Below are positions 44,026-51,324 of a stretch of DNA of 51,324 nt, piece by piece; positions within the stretch are counted from its first letter, which is position 1; each line of letters begins with the position of its first letter. A program made the position numbers and the translations under genes. The stretch comes from Balneolaceae bacterium. GTDB lineage: Bacteria; Bacteroidota; Rhodothermia; Balneolales; Balneolaceae. Where the stretch lies: contig REDT01000197.1 in NCBI GenBank assembly GCA_007693295.1, positions 1-51,324 on the forward strand, read 5' to 3'. Below the pieces are notes generated by a model that was given only the letters and a program-made list of their open reading frames with translations, was not told the origin of the DNA and searched no databases.

Positions 44026-44880
44026 ATGTGGGATTTCATTAAAAAAATATTCTCTGAGCGTGACGGCGACGTTACGGTTGTAGTACTTGATGAACATAAC
44101 CCGGATGGTTCAAGCTCCTTCAAACTGCGCTCTATCGACATTATTAAAATAGGGCTTCTGGTTGTACTTATATCTGTTATAATCACAATTGTGATGTTCT
44201 TTGCTACACCCTTAGGTTCACTATATCAGCATCAGCAGGATCTGTCACTGCGTAACAACGTTCTGGAAATTAGCGAGCGCGTTGCATCGCTGCAAGATTC
44301 GCTTGCCTCCAGGGATATGCAGCTGCAGGATATGAGAGAAGTGTTACGAACATCGCGTGATACAGTGTTTAATGTGCAGCATCGAGCCGATTTTACCGAT
44401 AACGGCAGTCAGGGTGGTATGGGCCGTGCAGGCAGTTCACCGTCCATAAATGCTTATGAAATGCTTTCTCAAAATGAGATTATCCTTTCAGGCAGAATGG
44501 GCAATGTGCCGGATTTCCCTGCAAATTATCCGATTTCAGGAACACTGACCCAAGAATATTCGTCCGAAAAAGGTCACTATGGGATAGACATCGCTGCCCG
44601 TCCCGGAACAGAGTTCAGGGCGCTGGCTGATGGAACGGTAGTGAATTCGGGTTGGAGAATTAACTATGGTTATGTTATTTACCTGCAACATTCCGATGGA
44701 ATTATGAGTGTTTACAAACACGGTGCAAAAATAACGAAACAAAAGGGCGACTTTGTTTTAAAAGGAGATATTTTGGGAAAGATAGGTGACAGGGGCGTTC
44801 TTAGTTCAGGTTCACATCTGCATCTTGAAATATGGAGAAACGGTGTGCCTCAGAACCCGAAAATGTATTTAATTAACTAA
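44026..44880 (+). CDS. M23 family peptidase (membrane-anchored)
   Basis: The 284-residue protein has a short cytoplasmic N-terminus, one transmembrane helix (about 42-65), a coiled-coil stretch (about 70-115; DLSLRNNVLEISERVASLQ) and a C-terminal M23 (lysostaphin-type) domain (about 165-284). The zinc motifs are intact: GHYGIDIA, KHG and SHLHLE. It should cut peptide cross-links in peptidoglycan from the periplasmic side. It lies 11 nt before a bactofilin gene, a pairing known for cell-shape systems in other bacteria, where the bactofilin positions the peptidase. Confidence 0.92.
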   Translation: MWDFIKKIFSERDGDVTVVVLDEHNPDGSSSFKLRSIDIIKIGLLVVLISVIITIVMFFATPLGSLYQHQQDLSLRNNVLEISERVASLQDSLASRDMQLQDMREVLRTSRDTVFNVQHRADFTDNGSQGGMGRAGSSPSINAYEMLSQNEIILSGRMGNVPDFPANYPISGTLTQEYSSEKGHYGIDIAARPGTEFRALADGTVVNSGWRINYGYVIYLQHSDGIMSVYKHGAKITKQKGDFVLKGDILGKIGDRGVLSSGSHLHLEIWRNGVPQNPKMYLIN

Positions 44881-44891
44881 TTTCAGTCATT

Positions 44892-45329
44892 ATGTTTAAC
44901 AACAAAACCGCAAAAAAAGTGAATGGATCAAGTTCAGCACAATCACCCTCGCTAAATATGATTAGTGAAGGAACCAATTTAAAAGGAACTCTTAACTCTG
45001 AAAACGATATTCGTATTGCCGGAAAAATAGATGGTGAAGCAATTTCAAAAGGGAAATTAATCATTACATCAACCGGTGTTGTGAAGGGTGATGCACGGGT
45101 AACAGACGCCGATATTGCCGGAAAAATAGAGGGCAATTTACGTGTTTCAGGCAAGCTGAATCTTCGGCAAACTGCTGTCATTAATGGTGACATTTACACC
45201 AAAACTCTTGTTGTTGAAGAGGGAGCACAGATCAATGGCTCTTGCCACATGGGTGCTGAAGTAAAAGCCCAGGTAAATGAAGTGGACAATAAGAGATCTG
45301 TCAAAATTAAAACAGAAGATGAGAAGTAA
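44892..45329 (+). CDS. Bactofilin (polymer-forming cytoskeletal protein)
   Basis: The 145-residue protein has a bactofilin core (about 25-125) of repeated beta-helix turns: NDIRIAGKIDGEAISKGKLI, GVVKGDARVTDADIAGKIEG and QTAVINGDIYTKTLVVEEGA. Disordered N- and C-terminal tails flank it, as usual. Bactofilins form filaments on the inner face of the membrane and organise wall enzymes. It follows the M23 gene by 11 nt and precedes the first atp gene by 2 nt, so it probably belongs to the same message as both. Confidence 0.93.
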   Translation: MFNNKTAKKVNGSSSAQSPSLNMISEGTNLKGTLNSENDIRIAGKIDGEAISKGKLIITSTGVVKGDARVTDADIAGKIEGNLRVSGKLNLRQTAVINGDIYTKTLVVEEGAQINGSCHMGAEVKAQVNEVDNKRSVKIKTEDEK

Positions 45330-45331
45330 AT

Positions 45332-45547
45332 TTGTTTAAAGATAAAGGGCTCAAAAATTACCTTGAGTATCTCACTTTAGGTACCGAAATAGCATTCACC
45401 ATAGGTGCGCCAATTCTAATTGGTTTCTGGATCGACTCCAGATATGATACCAGCCCATGGTTTATTTTGGGAGGTGTATTATTAGCCATGACCATGCTGG
45501 TAGTGATGCTGATAAGGTTAAACCGCAAGTTAAACAAATCAGAGTGA
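45332..45547 (+). CDS. AtpZ/AtpI-type small membrane protein
   Basis: The 71-residue protein has two transmembrane helices (about 17-34 and 41-62) separated by a loop with WIDSRYDTSPW, the pattern of AtpZ-like proteins encoded at the start of atp operons. They help assembly of the c-ring or Mg2+ handling; the exact role varies. It begins with TTG at 45332, 2 nt after the bactofilin stop, so translation is probably coupled. The next gene follows after 4 nt. Confidence 0.85.
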   Translation: MFKDKGLKNYLEYLTLGTEIAFTIGAPILIGFWIDSRYDTSPWFILGGVLLAMTMLVVMLIRLNRKLNKSE

Positions 45548-45551
45548 GAAG

Positions 45552-45932
45552 ATGTCTAACCCTTTCCAGTCAAAAATAGCTGTAGCTCTAATCAGTTTTG
45601 CGGCACTGTTTTTTGTGATCTTTTTGCTGTTACCCACTCACGCATCATCCGGTTGGGCAGCCGGATATCTTTTGGGGTTTCTCGCAGTGGTACTTCACTA
45701 TGTAATGGCTCTGTTAACTAAGAAGATTAGCGAGCAGTACATCATGCGGTACTACTTTGTGGGTCTTTTTGTTCGTTTCTTGATTGTATTGGGCTTATTT
45801 TTGTTATTAATCACTTCAGGAAAATTTGATCATTTAAGCTTTACTGTTAGCTTCTTAATTTCTTATATTTTCCATTCTAAAATCGATATGATAATACTGA
45901 ACGAAAAACTAACCAACCAGTCGGTTAAATAA
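45552..45932 (+). CDS. ATP synthase subunit I-like membrane protein
   Basis: The 126-residue protein has four hydrophobic helices (about 8-28, 33-53, 66-88 and 94-110) and the arrangement of AtpI-like proteins (ASSGWAAGYLLGFLAVVLHY; IMRYYFVGLFVRFLIV). It sits between the AtpZ-type gene and atpB, where other phyla keep atpI. It probably assists assembly of the membrane part of the ATP synthase. The short length and weak similarity make the assignment rest largely on position. Confidence 0.75.
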   Translation: MSNPFQSKIAVALISFAALFFVIFLLLPTHASSGWAAGYLLGFLAVVLHYVMALLTKKISEQYIMRYYFVGLFVRFLIVLGLFLLLITSGKFDHLSFTVSFLISYIFHSKIDMIILNEKLTNQSVK

Positions 45933-45941
45933 GCTGTTGTA

Positions 45942-46991
45942 ATGACCCAAATAGTGCGTCGCGTTGTTGTTGCTCTTCTATTCTTATTGGTGCTAAATCC
46001 CAACTTGCTGGCAGCAGATTCATCTGAAAATAATGAACCTGTAATTGACGTGATGGGAAAAGTGGTTGATCACGACTATTTTGAAATTTTCAACCAGAAA
46101 ATTTATCTCCCGCGTATCTTTCTAGTTGAAGGTGGACTGCATTTCTACAGAAATACCCAGTCGGCAATTGAGTCAGGTGAATTTCAGATGGTAGATGGTA
46201 CAATGATTCGTGCAGATGGGGCACCGGTTTCAATTGACTTCTCGATCACATCGCACCTTCTCTTTGTCTGGTTTGGTATGATATTGACGCTTTTAATCAC
46301 ATTTTGGGCTTCTTTTAAGTACAAAAAGGGAACCGGGGGTGATACTGAACCCAAGGGTTCCGGTCAGAATCTGTTTGAAGTATTCTTTGTTTTTATCAGA
46401 GACGATATAGCAAAAGAGTATATAGCCGACAACAAACACACTAAGTTTGTCTCGTACCTTTTTTCTGTCTTCATGGCCATTTCGTTTATGAACCTGTTTG
46501 GGCTTTTACCCTGGGGCGCTTCAGCAACCGCAGATTTGACAGTAACGGCAACGCTTGCGGCAATAACATTTTTTATTACACAGTTTAACGGCTCAAAAGA
46601 TCATTGGGAACATGTATTTATGTTTCCGGGTGTGCACCCATTAATGAGAATTATTTTAACTCCGGTTGAAATACTGGGACTTTTCACAAAGCCTTTTGCG
46701 TTAGCTGTTCGTCTTTTTGCCAATATGCTGTCAGGAAAGATTATGATTGTCTGTATACTTGGATTGATCTTTATTTTTACCGAGATTTTCGGCCCAATGG
46801 TTGGTGTAGGCTCCAGTATTCTATGGGTAGCACTAACGGCAGCACTCTACATTCTGAAAGCGTTTATCGGTTTACTACAGGCTTACATTTTTACACTGCT
46901 CTCTGCTGTATTTATCGGCATGGCAGTTGAAGAGCATCATCATCAAGATCATGAATCATCTGTTGCAATGACCAAAGATGTTCAGATCTAA
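45942..46991 (+). CDS. atpB: F0F1 ATP synthase subunit a
   Basis: The 349-residue membrane protein forms the proton half-channels. The essential Arg is in KPFALAVRLFANMLSGKI, and the conserved C-terminal helices with AYIFTLLSAVFIGMAVEE are present. Like other Bacteroidota AtpB proteins it has a signal-peptide-like N-terminus (about 1-24) and an extra periplasmic segment of about 80 residues before the first core helix. A His-rich tail (EEHHHQDHE) ends the protein. It is 9 nt after the AtpI-like gene. Confidence 0.94.
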   Translation: MTQIVRRVVVALLFLLVLNPNLLAADSSENNEPVIDVMGKVVDHDYFEIFNQKIYLPRIFLVEGGLHFYRNTQSAIESGEFQMVDGTMIRADGAPVSIDFSITSHLLFVWFGMILTLLITFWASFKYKKGTGGDTEPKGSGQNLFEVFFVFIRDDIAKEYIADNKHTKFVSYLFSVFMAISFMNLFGLLPWGASATADLTVTATLAAITFFITQFNGSKDHWEHVFMFPGVHPLMRIILTPVEILGLFTKPFALAVRLFANMLSGKIMIVCILGLIFIFTEIFGPMVGVGSSILWVALTAALYILKAFIGLLQAYIFTLLSAVFIGMAVEEHHHQDHESSVAMTKDVQI

Positions 46992-46994
46992 TAA

Positions 46995-47249
<255 letters not shown>

Positions 47250-47262
47250 TTAACAATCAGAA

Positions 47263-47778
47263 ATGATCTTTATAGCAAGCGGGGGAGGTATTCTCTCTTT
47301 CAATACCGGCTTTGCCTTTTGGGTAATAGTCTCAATGGTTCTGTTTCTTTATGTGATGGGCAAGTACGCTTTACCGCCTATCGTTAAAGCGCTTGATCAA
47401 AGAGAAAGCCGTATTAAAGAGTCTTTAGAGTCTGCCGAAATTGCATTGGCGAAAGCTGAGCAAATTTCAAAAGACAATAAAAAGGCTCTGAAAGAGGCGG
47501 AGATCCAAGCCCAGAAGATTCGCAAGGAGGCACTTGAAGATGCCGAAATGTTGAGAACAGAAAAGATCGAAAAAGCCAAACAGGATGCTGAAAAAATTCT
47601 GGTTAACGCTCGTAATACCATTGAACAAGAAAAGAAGAAAGCTCTTGTTGAATTGCGTAACGAAGTAGCTGACCTGGCCATAAAATCAGCTACTTTGATT
47701 CTGAATTCGGAATTAGATCAGATAAAGAACAAAAAACTGGTTGATAATTTCATTAAAGATCTCTCAACGCATATTTAG
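47263..47778 (+). CDS. atpF: F0F1 ATP synthase subunit b
   Basis: The 171-residue protein has one N-terminal transmembrane helix (about 13-30) followed by a long charged helix with Glu/Lys heptads (ESRIKESLESAEIALAKAEQ), forming the peripheral stalk. The length is normal. It is 13 nt after atpE and 6 nt before atpH. Only one b-type gene is present, so the stalk should be a homodimer. Confidence 0.94.
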   Translation: MIFIASGGGILSFNTGFAFWVIVSMVLFLYVMGKYALPPIVKALDQRESRIKESLESAEIALAKAEQISKDNKKALKEAEIQAQKIRKEALEDAEMLRTEKIEKAKQDAEKILVNARNTIEQEKKKALVELRNEVADLAIKSATLILNSELDQIKNKKLVDNFIKDLSTHI

Positions 47779-47784
47779 TAATCT

Positions 47785-48327
47785 ATGGTAATTAAAGCTG
47801 CTCGTCGATACGCAAATGCAATGCTCATTACAGCTATAGAGCAGAAAATCCTCGAAAAGATTAAAGATGATATGCTTTTGATTAAGCAAGCTATTTCAGA
47901 TTCTTCTGAACTAAGCCTGTTTCTGAAAAGCCCCATCATAAAAAAAGAGGTAAAAAAATCGGCATTGGAGGCAATTTTTGAAGGAAAAATTGAAGAATTG
48001 ACTTCAAATATGATCACCATACTTTCTAATAAAGGCAGGGAAAATCTTCTCTATGGTATTACGCTAAGTTTCATTGAGCTCTACTACGAGCATAAAAACA
48101 TAATAGAAGTTGATGTGAATTCAGCTTTTGAGTTAAAAAAAGATGAACAGGCCAGCCTGAAGAATGAATTGGAGCACGCTACAGGTAAATCCGTATTACT
48201 GAATGTAATTATTAATAAAGACCTGATAGGCGGACTAACCGTTCGAATAGCTGATACCGTTATAGACGGTTCAGTAAAGCATAAACTAAATCAGCTTAAG
48301 ATTAAATTCACTACTGCTGTAGAATAA
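47785..48327 (+). CDS. atpH: F0F1 ATP synthase subunit delta
   Basis: The 180-residue protein links the stalk to F1. It has the helical N-terminal domain starting MVIKAARRYANAML and the C-terminal signature IGGLTVRIADTVIDGSVKHKLNQL, which is diagnostic of the delta/OSCP family. The length is normal. Order and spacing (6 nt after atpF, 16 nt before atpA) fit one operon. Confidence 0.94.
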   Translation: MVIKAARRYANAMLITAIEQKILEKIKDDMLLIKQAISDSSELSLFLKSPIIKKEVKKSALEAIFEGKIEELTSNMITILSNKGRENLLYGITLSFIELYYEHKNIIEVDVNSAFELKKDEQASLKNELEHATGKSVLLNVIINKDLIGGLTVRIADTVIDGSVKHKLNQLKIKFTTAVE

Positions 48328-48343
48328 AAATTTAGGATAAATA

Positions 48344-49960
48344 ATGAGTCAAGTCAGACCAGACGAAATATCGGCCATTTTACGAAAACAGCTTACAGGC
48401 TTTGATTCAGAAGCTGATGTCTATGACATGGGTACTGTTTTAGAAGTAGGTGATGGTATAGCCAGGATATATGGATTGGCAAAAGTCCAGGCCGGAGAAT
48501 TGGTTGAATTGCCTGATTCACTGGATAGTGAAGGCAAACCGGTTCGGGGAATGGTATTAAACCTCGAAGAGGATAATGTGGGTATCGTGCTATTCGGATC
48601 ATCCAATGTTGTTGAAGAGGGCCATACCGTAAAAAGAACTAAAAGTATTGCCTCCCTTCAAGTGGGCGATGGAGTTTTGGGCAGGGTAATTGACCCGCTC
48701 GGACGCCCCCTGGATGGTAAAGGCGAAATAGCCGGTGAAACTATCGAATTACCCCTCGAGCGAAAGGCTCCCGGAGTAATATACCGGCAGCCCGTAGGCG
48801 AGCCGCTACAAACCGGACTTAAAGCGATCGATGCATTAATTCCGATTGGTAGGGGGCAGCGTGAACTTATAATTGGTGACCGGCAAACCGGAAAAACAGC
48901 CGTAGCCATTGATACCATTATTAATCAGAAATATACTCAGGATTCAGAAAAGCCGGTTTTTTGTATATATGTTGCAGTTGGCCAGAAGGGATCAACCGTT
49001 GCAAACATCGTAAGTACTCTTAAAGAGTATGGTGCTATGGATTATACCGTTGTTGTATCTGCACCTGCCAGTAGCTCTGCACCGATGCGCTATATTGCGC
49101 CTTTTGCCGGTGCCGCCATTGGTGAGTATTTCCGCGATACAGGACGTCATGCCCTGGTTATATACGATGATTTATCCAAACAGGCTGTAGCTTACCGTGA
49201 ACTTTCACTTTTACTGAGGCGGCCGCCGGGACGTGAAGCCTATCCGGGTGATGTATTTTATCTGCACAGCCGTCTTCTCGAGAGATCTGCGAAGATCATT
49301 GAGAATGATGAAGTTGCAAAAATGATGAATAATATTCCTGACGAGCTGGTTCCGAAGATGAAAGGTGGCGGATCATTAACTGCACTTCCCGTAATTGAAA
49401 CGCAGGCAGGTGATGTATCGGCTTATATTCCGACGAACGTAATTTCAATCACTGATGGCCAGATCTTTTTGGATACCGATCTGTTCAACAGCGGTATTCG
49501 GCCTGCTATTGATGTTGGTATTTCGGTTTCACGTGTGGGTGGTTCTGCACAGGTGAAGTCGATGAAGAAGCTTTCAGGTACACTTAAATTAGATCTTGCA
49601 CAATACCGGGAACTGGAAGCATTCTCGAAATTTGGCTCTGATCTTGATGCTGCAACCCAGCGTCAGCTAAAGCGTGGTGAACGAACTGTTGAACTGATGA
49701 AACAGAGTGAATATAAGCCGCTGCCCGTTGAGCAACAGATAGCACTGCTTAAGGTGAACAATTCAGGCCTGTTTGATAATCTTCCTGTTACTAAAATTCA
49801 GGCTTTTGAGTCTATGTTTTTAGAGACGGTTGGTGTGCGATATTCTAAAAAGATGGAATTTCTTGCTCAATCAGGACAGCTTGACGATACCTTTGGTGAA
49901 GAGCTTCTTTCTGTTGCAGAGAGTATTATTGATCAACTTATTGCGGGAGAAGAGGCGTAA
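48344..49960 (+). CDS. atpA: F0F1 ATP synthase subunit alpha
   Basis: The 538-residue subunit carries the non-catalytic nucleotide site. The P-loop is [11 protein letters not shown] and the family signature [17 protein letters not shown] is present, as is [20 protein letters not shown] in the N-terminal beta-barrel. It is slightly longer than the E. coli protein. It lies 3 nt before atpG. The catalytic beta subunit gene is not in the window. Confidence 0.97.
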   Translation: MSQVRPDEISAILRKQLTGFDSEADVYDMGTVLEVGDGIARIYGLAKVQAGELVELPDSLDSEGKPVRGMVLNLEEDNVGIVLFGSSNVVEEGHTVKRTKSIASLQVGDGVLGRVIDPLGRPLDGKGEIAGETIELPLERKAPGVIYRQPVGEPLQTGLKAIDALIPIGRGQRELIIGDRQTGKTAVAIDTIINQKYTQDSEKPVFCIYVAVGQKGSTVANIVSTLKEYGAMDYTVVVSAPASSSAPMRYIAPFAGAAIGEYFRDTGRHALVIYDDLSKQAVAYRELSLLLRRPPGREAYPGDVFYLHSRLLERSAKIIENDEVAKMMNNIPDELVPKMKGGGSLTALPVIETQAGDVSAYIPTNVISITDGQIFLDTDLFNSGIRPAIDVGISVSRVGGSAQVKSMKKLSGTLKLDLAQYRELEAFSKFGSDLDAATQRQLKRGERTVELMKQSEYKPLPVEQQIALLKVNNSGLFDNLPVTKIQAFESMFLETVGVRYSKKMEFLAQSGQLDDTFGEELLSVAESIIDQLIAGEEA

Positions 49961-49963
49961 AGA

Positions 49964-50857
49964 ATGGCTAACCTGCGCGATATACGAAACCGGATTTCAT
50001 CTATTGAGAATACTCAGCAGATTACAAAGGCCATGAAAATGGTTGCGGCTGCGAAATTGAGGAAAGCTCAGCAGAAAATGGTTGCTACCCGGCCCTATGC
50101 CAAAAAAATGCAAAGTGTTGTTGGCAGGCTGGTTTCCGGTGCAGGTACCGATAATATTGTTATGCGTCAGCCCGAAGAAACCAAAGCGGTACTGATGATT
50201 GTTGTTGGTTCAGACAAAGGGCTCTGCGGCGGATTCAACAACAATCTGTTCAAAGAGGTTGAAAAGTTCATAGCTGAAGAGCTCGACCGGTTCAATAAAG
50301 AAGGAACATTACACCTGATTACAATTGGAAGGAAAGCTGAAGCTTATTTTAAGAAACGAAACTATCACGTAGTTGACACAAATACCGGTTTTTTTGATAA
50401 TCTGAACTATGAGGATACTTCCGAGATTATGAGCGCGGCAATAGAGAAGTTTGCTGAAAGCACATATGATAAAGTTCTCATCGCATTTAATGAGTTTAAA
50501 ACGGTTATTACACAAAACAGGTTGATAGAAGAAGTTCTGCCGATTAATTCGCAAAAATTGGCAGAACTTGATGATAATAAAGATAATAATCAGGTTATTG
50601 ATTATATTTATGAGCCTGATGCACAAACAATTCTGGATGAGATTTTACCGGTTCATTTAAAAATGCAGTTGTGGCGGGCAGTGCTCGAATCGAATGCATC
50701 TGAGCAGGGAGCCAGAATGGCCGCAATGGATAATGCTACTGAAAATGCCAAAGAGCTCAGAGATGAGCTTAAATTGAAGTACAACCAGGCCCGGCAGAGT
50801 GCCATTACCACAGAAATTTCTGAGATTGTTTCCGGTGCAGCGGCATTGGAAGATTAA
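49964..50857 (+). CDS. atpG: F0F1 ATP synthase subunit gamma
   Basis: The 297-residue central shaft subunit has the N-terminal helix MANLRDIRNRISSIENTQQI, followed by TKAMKMVAAAKLRKAQ. The GSDKGLCGGFN motif and the C-terminal helix with YNQARQSAITTEISEIVSGA complete it. It is the last atp gene; atpD and atpC are absent, as in other Bacteroidota where they form a separate locus. The stop at 50857 lies only 7 bp before the first copy of the 59-bp repeat from the GIY-YIG unit. Confidence 0.96.
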   Translation: MANLRDIRNRISSIENTQQITKAMKMVAAAKLRKAQQKMVATRPYAKKMQSVVGRLVSGAGTDNIVMRQPEETKAVLMIVVGSDKGLCGGFNNNLFKEVEKFIAEELDRFNKEGTLHLITIGRKAEAYFKKRNYHVVDTNTGFFDNLNYEDTSEIMSAAIEKFAESTYDKVLIAFNEFKTVITQNRLIEEVLPINSQKLAELDDNKDNNQVIDYIYEPDAQTILDEILPVHLKMQLWRAVLESNASEQGARMAAMDNATENAKELRDELKLKYNQARQSAITTEISEIVSGAAALED

Positions 50858-50864
50858 TTGAGAT

Positions 50865-50923
50865 GATAGTTATAACTTTTTGAAAGAAAAGGGTATCATC
50901 TGACAGACTGTTTTACGGAAACA
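50865..50923 (+). repeat. 59-bp direct repeat, copy 1 (truncated GIY-YIG gene tail)
   Basis: This copy is identical to 51266-51324 except for one base, and 401 bp away from it. It encodes the last 12 codons of a GIY-YIG gene (YNFLKEKGII then stop) without any upstream part of that gene, plus 20 bp of downstream sequence. It is therefore the 3' remnant of another copy, placed 7 bp after atpG. Confidence 0.9.
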
Positions 50924-50942
50924 TTTTCTATATACATATATA

Positions 50943-51030
50943 GGAGGGATGGCAGAGTGGTCGAATGCGGCGGTCTTGCCCCGTAGGGATCCCTTCGGGA
51001 AAAACCGCTGAGGCGCAAGTCTGCGGGGAT
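50943..51030 (+). pseudogene. tRNA-Ser (TGA)-like pseudogene with split anticodon loop
   Basis: The sequence begins GGAGGGATGGCAGAGTGG, a standard tRNA-Ser 5' half. It has a D-arm, an intact anticodon stem GCGGT/ACCGC and the long variable arm TGAGGCGCAAGTCT. Two defects stand out. After CTTG, in the anticodon loop, a near-palindrome of 22 nt (50979-51000) is inserted before the remaining A-run; without it the loop would read CTTGAAA, anticodon TGA. The T-arm and 3' acceptor strand are lost: CGGGGATTTAG replaces the expected T-arm and no TCCCTCC follows. A working tRNA is not expected. Confidence 0.82.
50979..51000 (+). repeat. Palindromic hairpin inserted in the tRNA-Ser anticodon loop
   Basis: CCCG and CGGG flank AGGG/CCCT, a nearly perfect palindrome centred on GGATCC. 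Fifteen bases (AGGGATCCCTTCGGG) and the preceding CCCC recur in the element at 41849-41869. Confidence 0.8.
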
Positions 51031-51061
51031 TTAGTTCTTTTAATTTTTTGAAATTGACAGT

Positions 51062-51304
51062 TTGTATTATACGTATATACTGAAAAGTGAGATGAGTTAT
51101 TCTCACTACTATGGACATACAAGTGATCTGATTACCAGATTAAAGCGTCATAATGCAGGGAAAGTACGCAGTACAAAAGCATACAAACCCTGGAAGTTGA
51201 TCTACTCTGAAAAGTTTGCCACTAAATCGGAAGCTTATCAAAGAGAAAAATTTTTTAAAAGCATAGATGGTTATAACTTTTTGAAAGAAAAGGGTATCAT
51301 CTGA
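51062..51304 (+). CDS. Small GIY-YIG nuclease domain protein
   Basis: The 80-residue protein is one GIY-YIG domain: YTYILKS for the GIY strand, YYGHTSDLITRLKRHN for the YIG strand and the catalytic Arg helix, then KPWKLIYSEKFATKSEAYQREKFFKS with the metal-binding Glu. The YIG part reads YYG. Such stand-alone proteins resemble the UvrC/homing-endonuclease nuclease domain; most are uncharacterised. The only start available is TTG at 51062, since a stop lies just upstream in frame, so translation may be weak. It lies directly after the tRNA-Ser pseudogene and within a 401-bp repeating unit; a mobile or homing function is an inference. Confidence 0.85.
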   Translation: MYYTYILKSEMSYSHYYGHTSDLITRLKRHNAGKVRSTKAYKPWKLIYSEKFATKSEAYQREKFFKSIDGYNFLKEKGII

Positions 51305-51324
51305 CAGACTGTTTTACGGAAACA
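51266..51324 (+). repeat. 59-bp direct repeat, copy 2 (runs to the window end)
   Basis: This is the second copy of the sequence at 50865-50923. It covers the end of the complete GIY-YIG gene and the following 20 bp, and is cut by the window edge, so the true repeat may be longer. Confidence 0.9.

Noticed and set aside
50979-51000. Group I or archaeal-type tRNA intron in the tRNA-Ser-like sequence
   Set aside because: The insertion is 22 nt, far too short for a group I intron, and the tRNA has also lost its 3' half, so splicing could not restore a working tRNA.

Overview
The window looks like chromosomal DNA from a Bacteroidota/Rhodothermota-type bacterium, most likely of the Balneolales. This placement is an inference; no search was run. 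Supporting signs are a Bacteroidetes-type -7 box (TAnnTTTG) in front of lysC, weak or absent Shine-Dalgarno sequences at most genes, a GldE-like CNNM/CBS protein, a 30-residue AURKAIP1/COX24-like (bS22-like) basic protein, a MurB/GuaB/Dap enzyme set of that type, and an atp operon that stops after atpG without atpD and atpC.

Layout. Positions 1-52 hold the 5' part of a minus-strand tRNA-Met. Positions 278-8941 are an accessory-like, gene-poor stretch: a secreted phosphodiesterase, a tandem duplication of a small secreted CarboxypepD_reg-like gene with its leader and terminator, a stand-alone receiver protein, an AraC-type regulator with a degenerate HMA-like N-terminus, several small membrane proteins (two DoxX-like, overlapping tail to tail), and a NarL-type regulator that has lost its phospho-acceptor Asp. 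From 9042 the DNA is mostly housekeeping: aspS with a DUF429 gene, an SthA-like transhydrogenase, superoxide dismutase, a lipoprotein and a bacilliredoxin. A long minus-strand block follows: rqcH, aroK, aroB, tamB, rnr and a giant peptidase-propeller-barrel protein. Next on the plus strand come the lysine/diaminopimelate genes lysC-dapB-dapA-dapD, then ssb, a GldE-like protein, murB, a DUF2779 nuclease-like protein, an M48 lipoprotein, purB, guaB, an M23 peptidase with a bactofilin, and the ATP synthase genes atpZ/atpI-like, atpB, E, F, H, A and G.

The genes form recognisable working groups. The block lysC-dapBAD makes diaminopimelate and lysine, and murB serves peptidoglycan synthesis. The M23 peptidase plus bactofilin pair probably acts on cell-wall shape. 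TamB and the barrel protein belong to the outer membrane, and RqcH and RNase R to ribosome rescue and RNA quality control.

The most unusual part is the right edge. Just after atpG lies a 3' remnant of a GIY-YIG nuclease gene, then a tRNA-Ser-like sequence whose anticodon loop is split by a 22-nt near-palindrome and whose 3' half is missing. A complete small GIY-YIG nuclease gene follows, then a second copy of the 59-bp tail. This has the form of a tandem tRNA-Ser/GIY-YIG unit with a period of about 401 bp. The core of the inserted hairpin (AGGGATCCCTTCGGG) recurs inside a large multi-armed inverted-repeat element between purB and the next gene, which suggests a shared mobile hairpin family.
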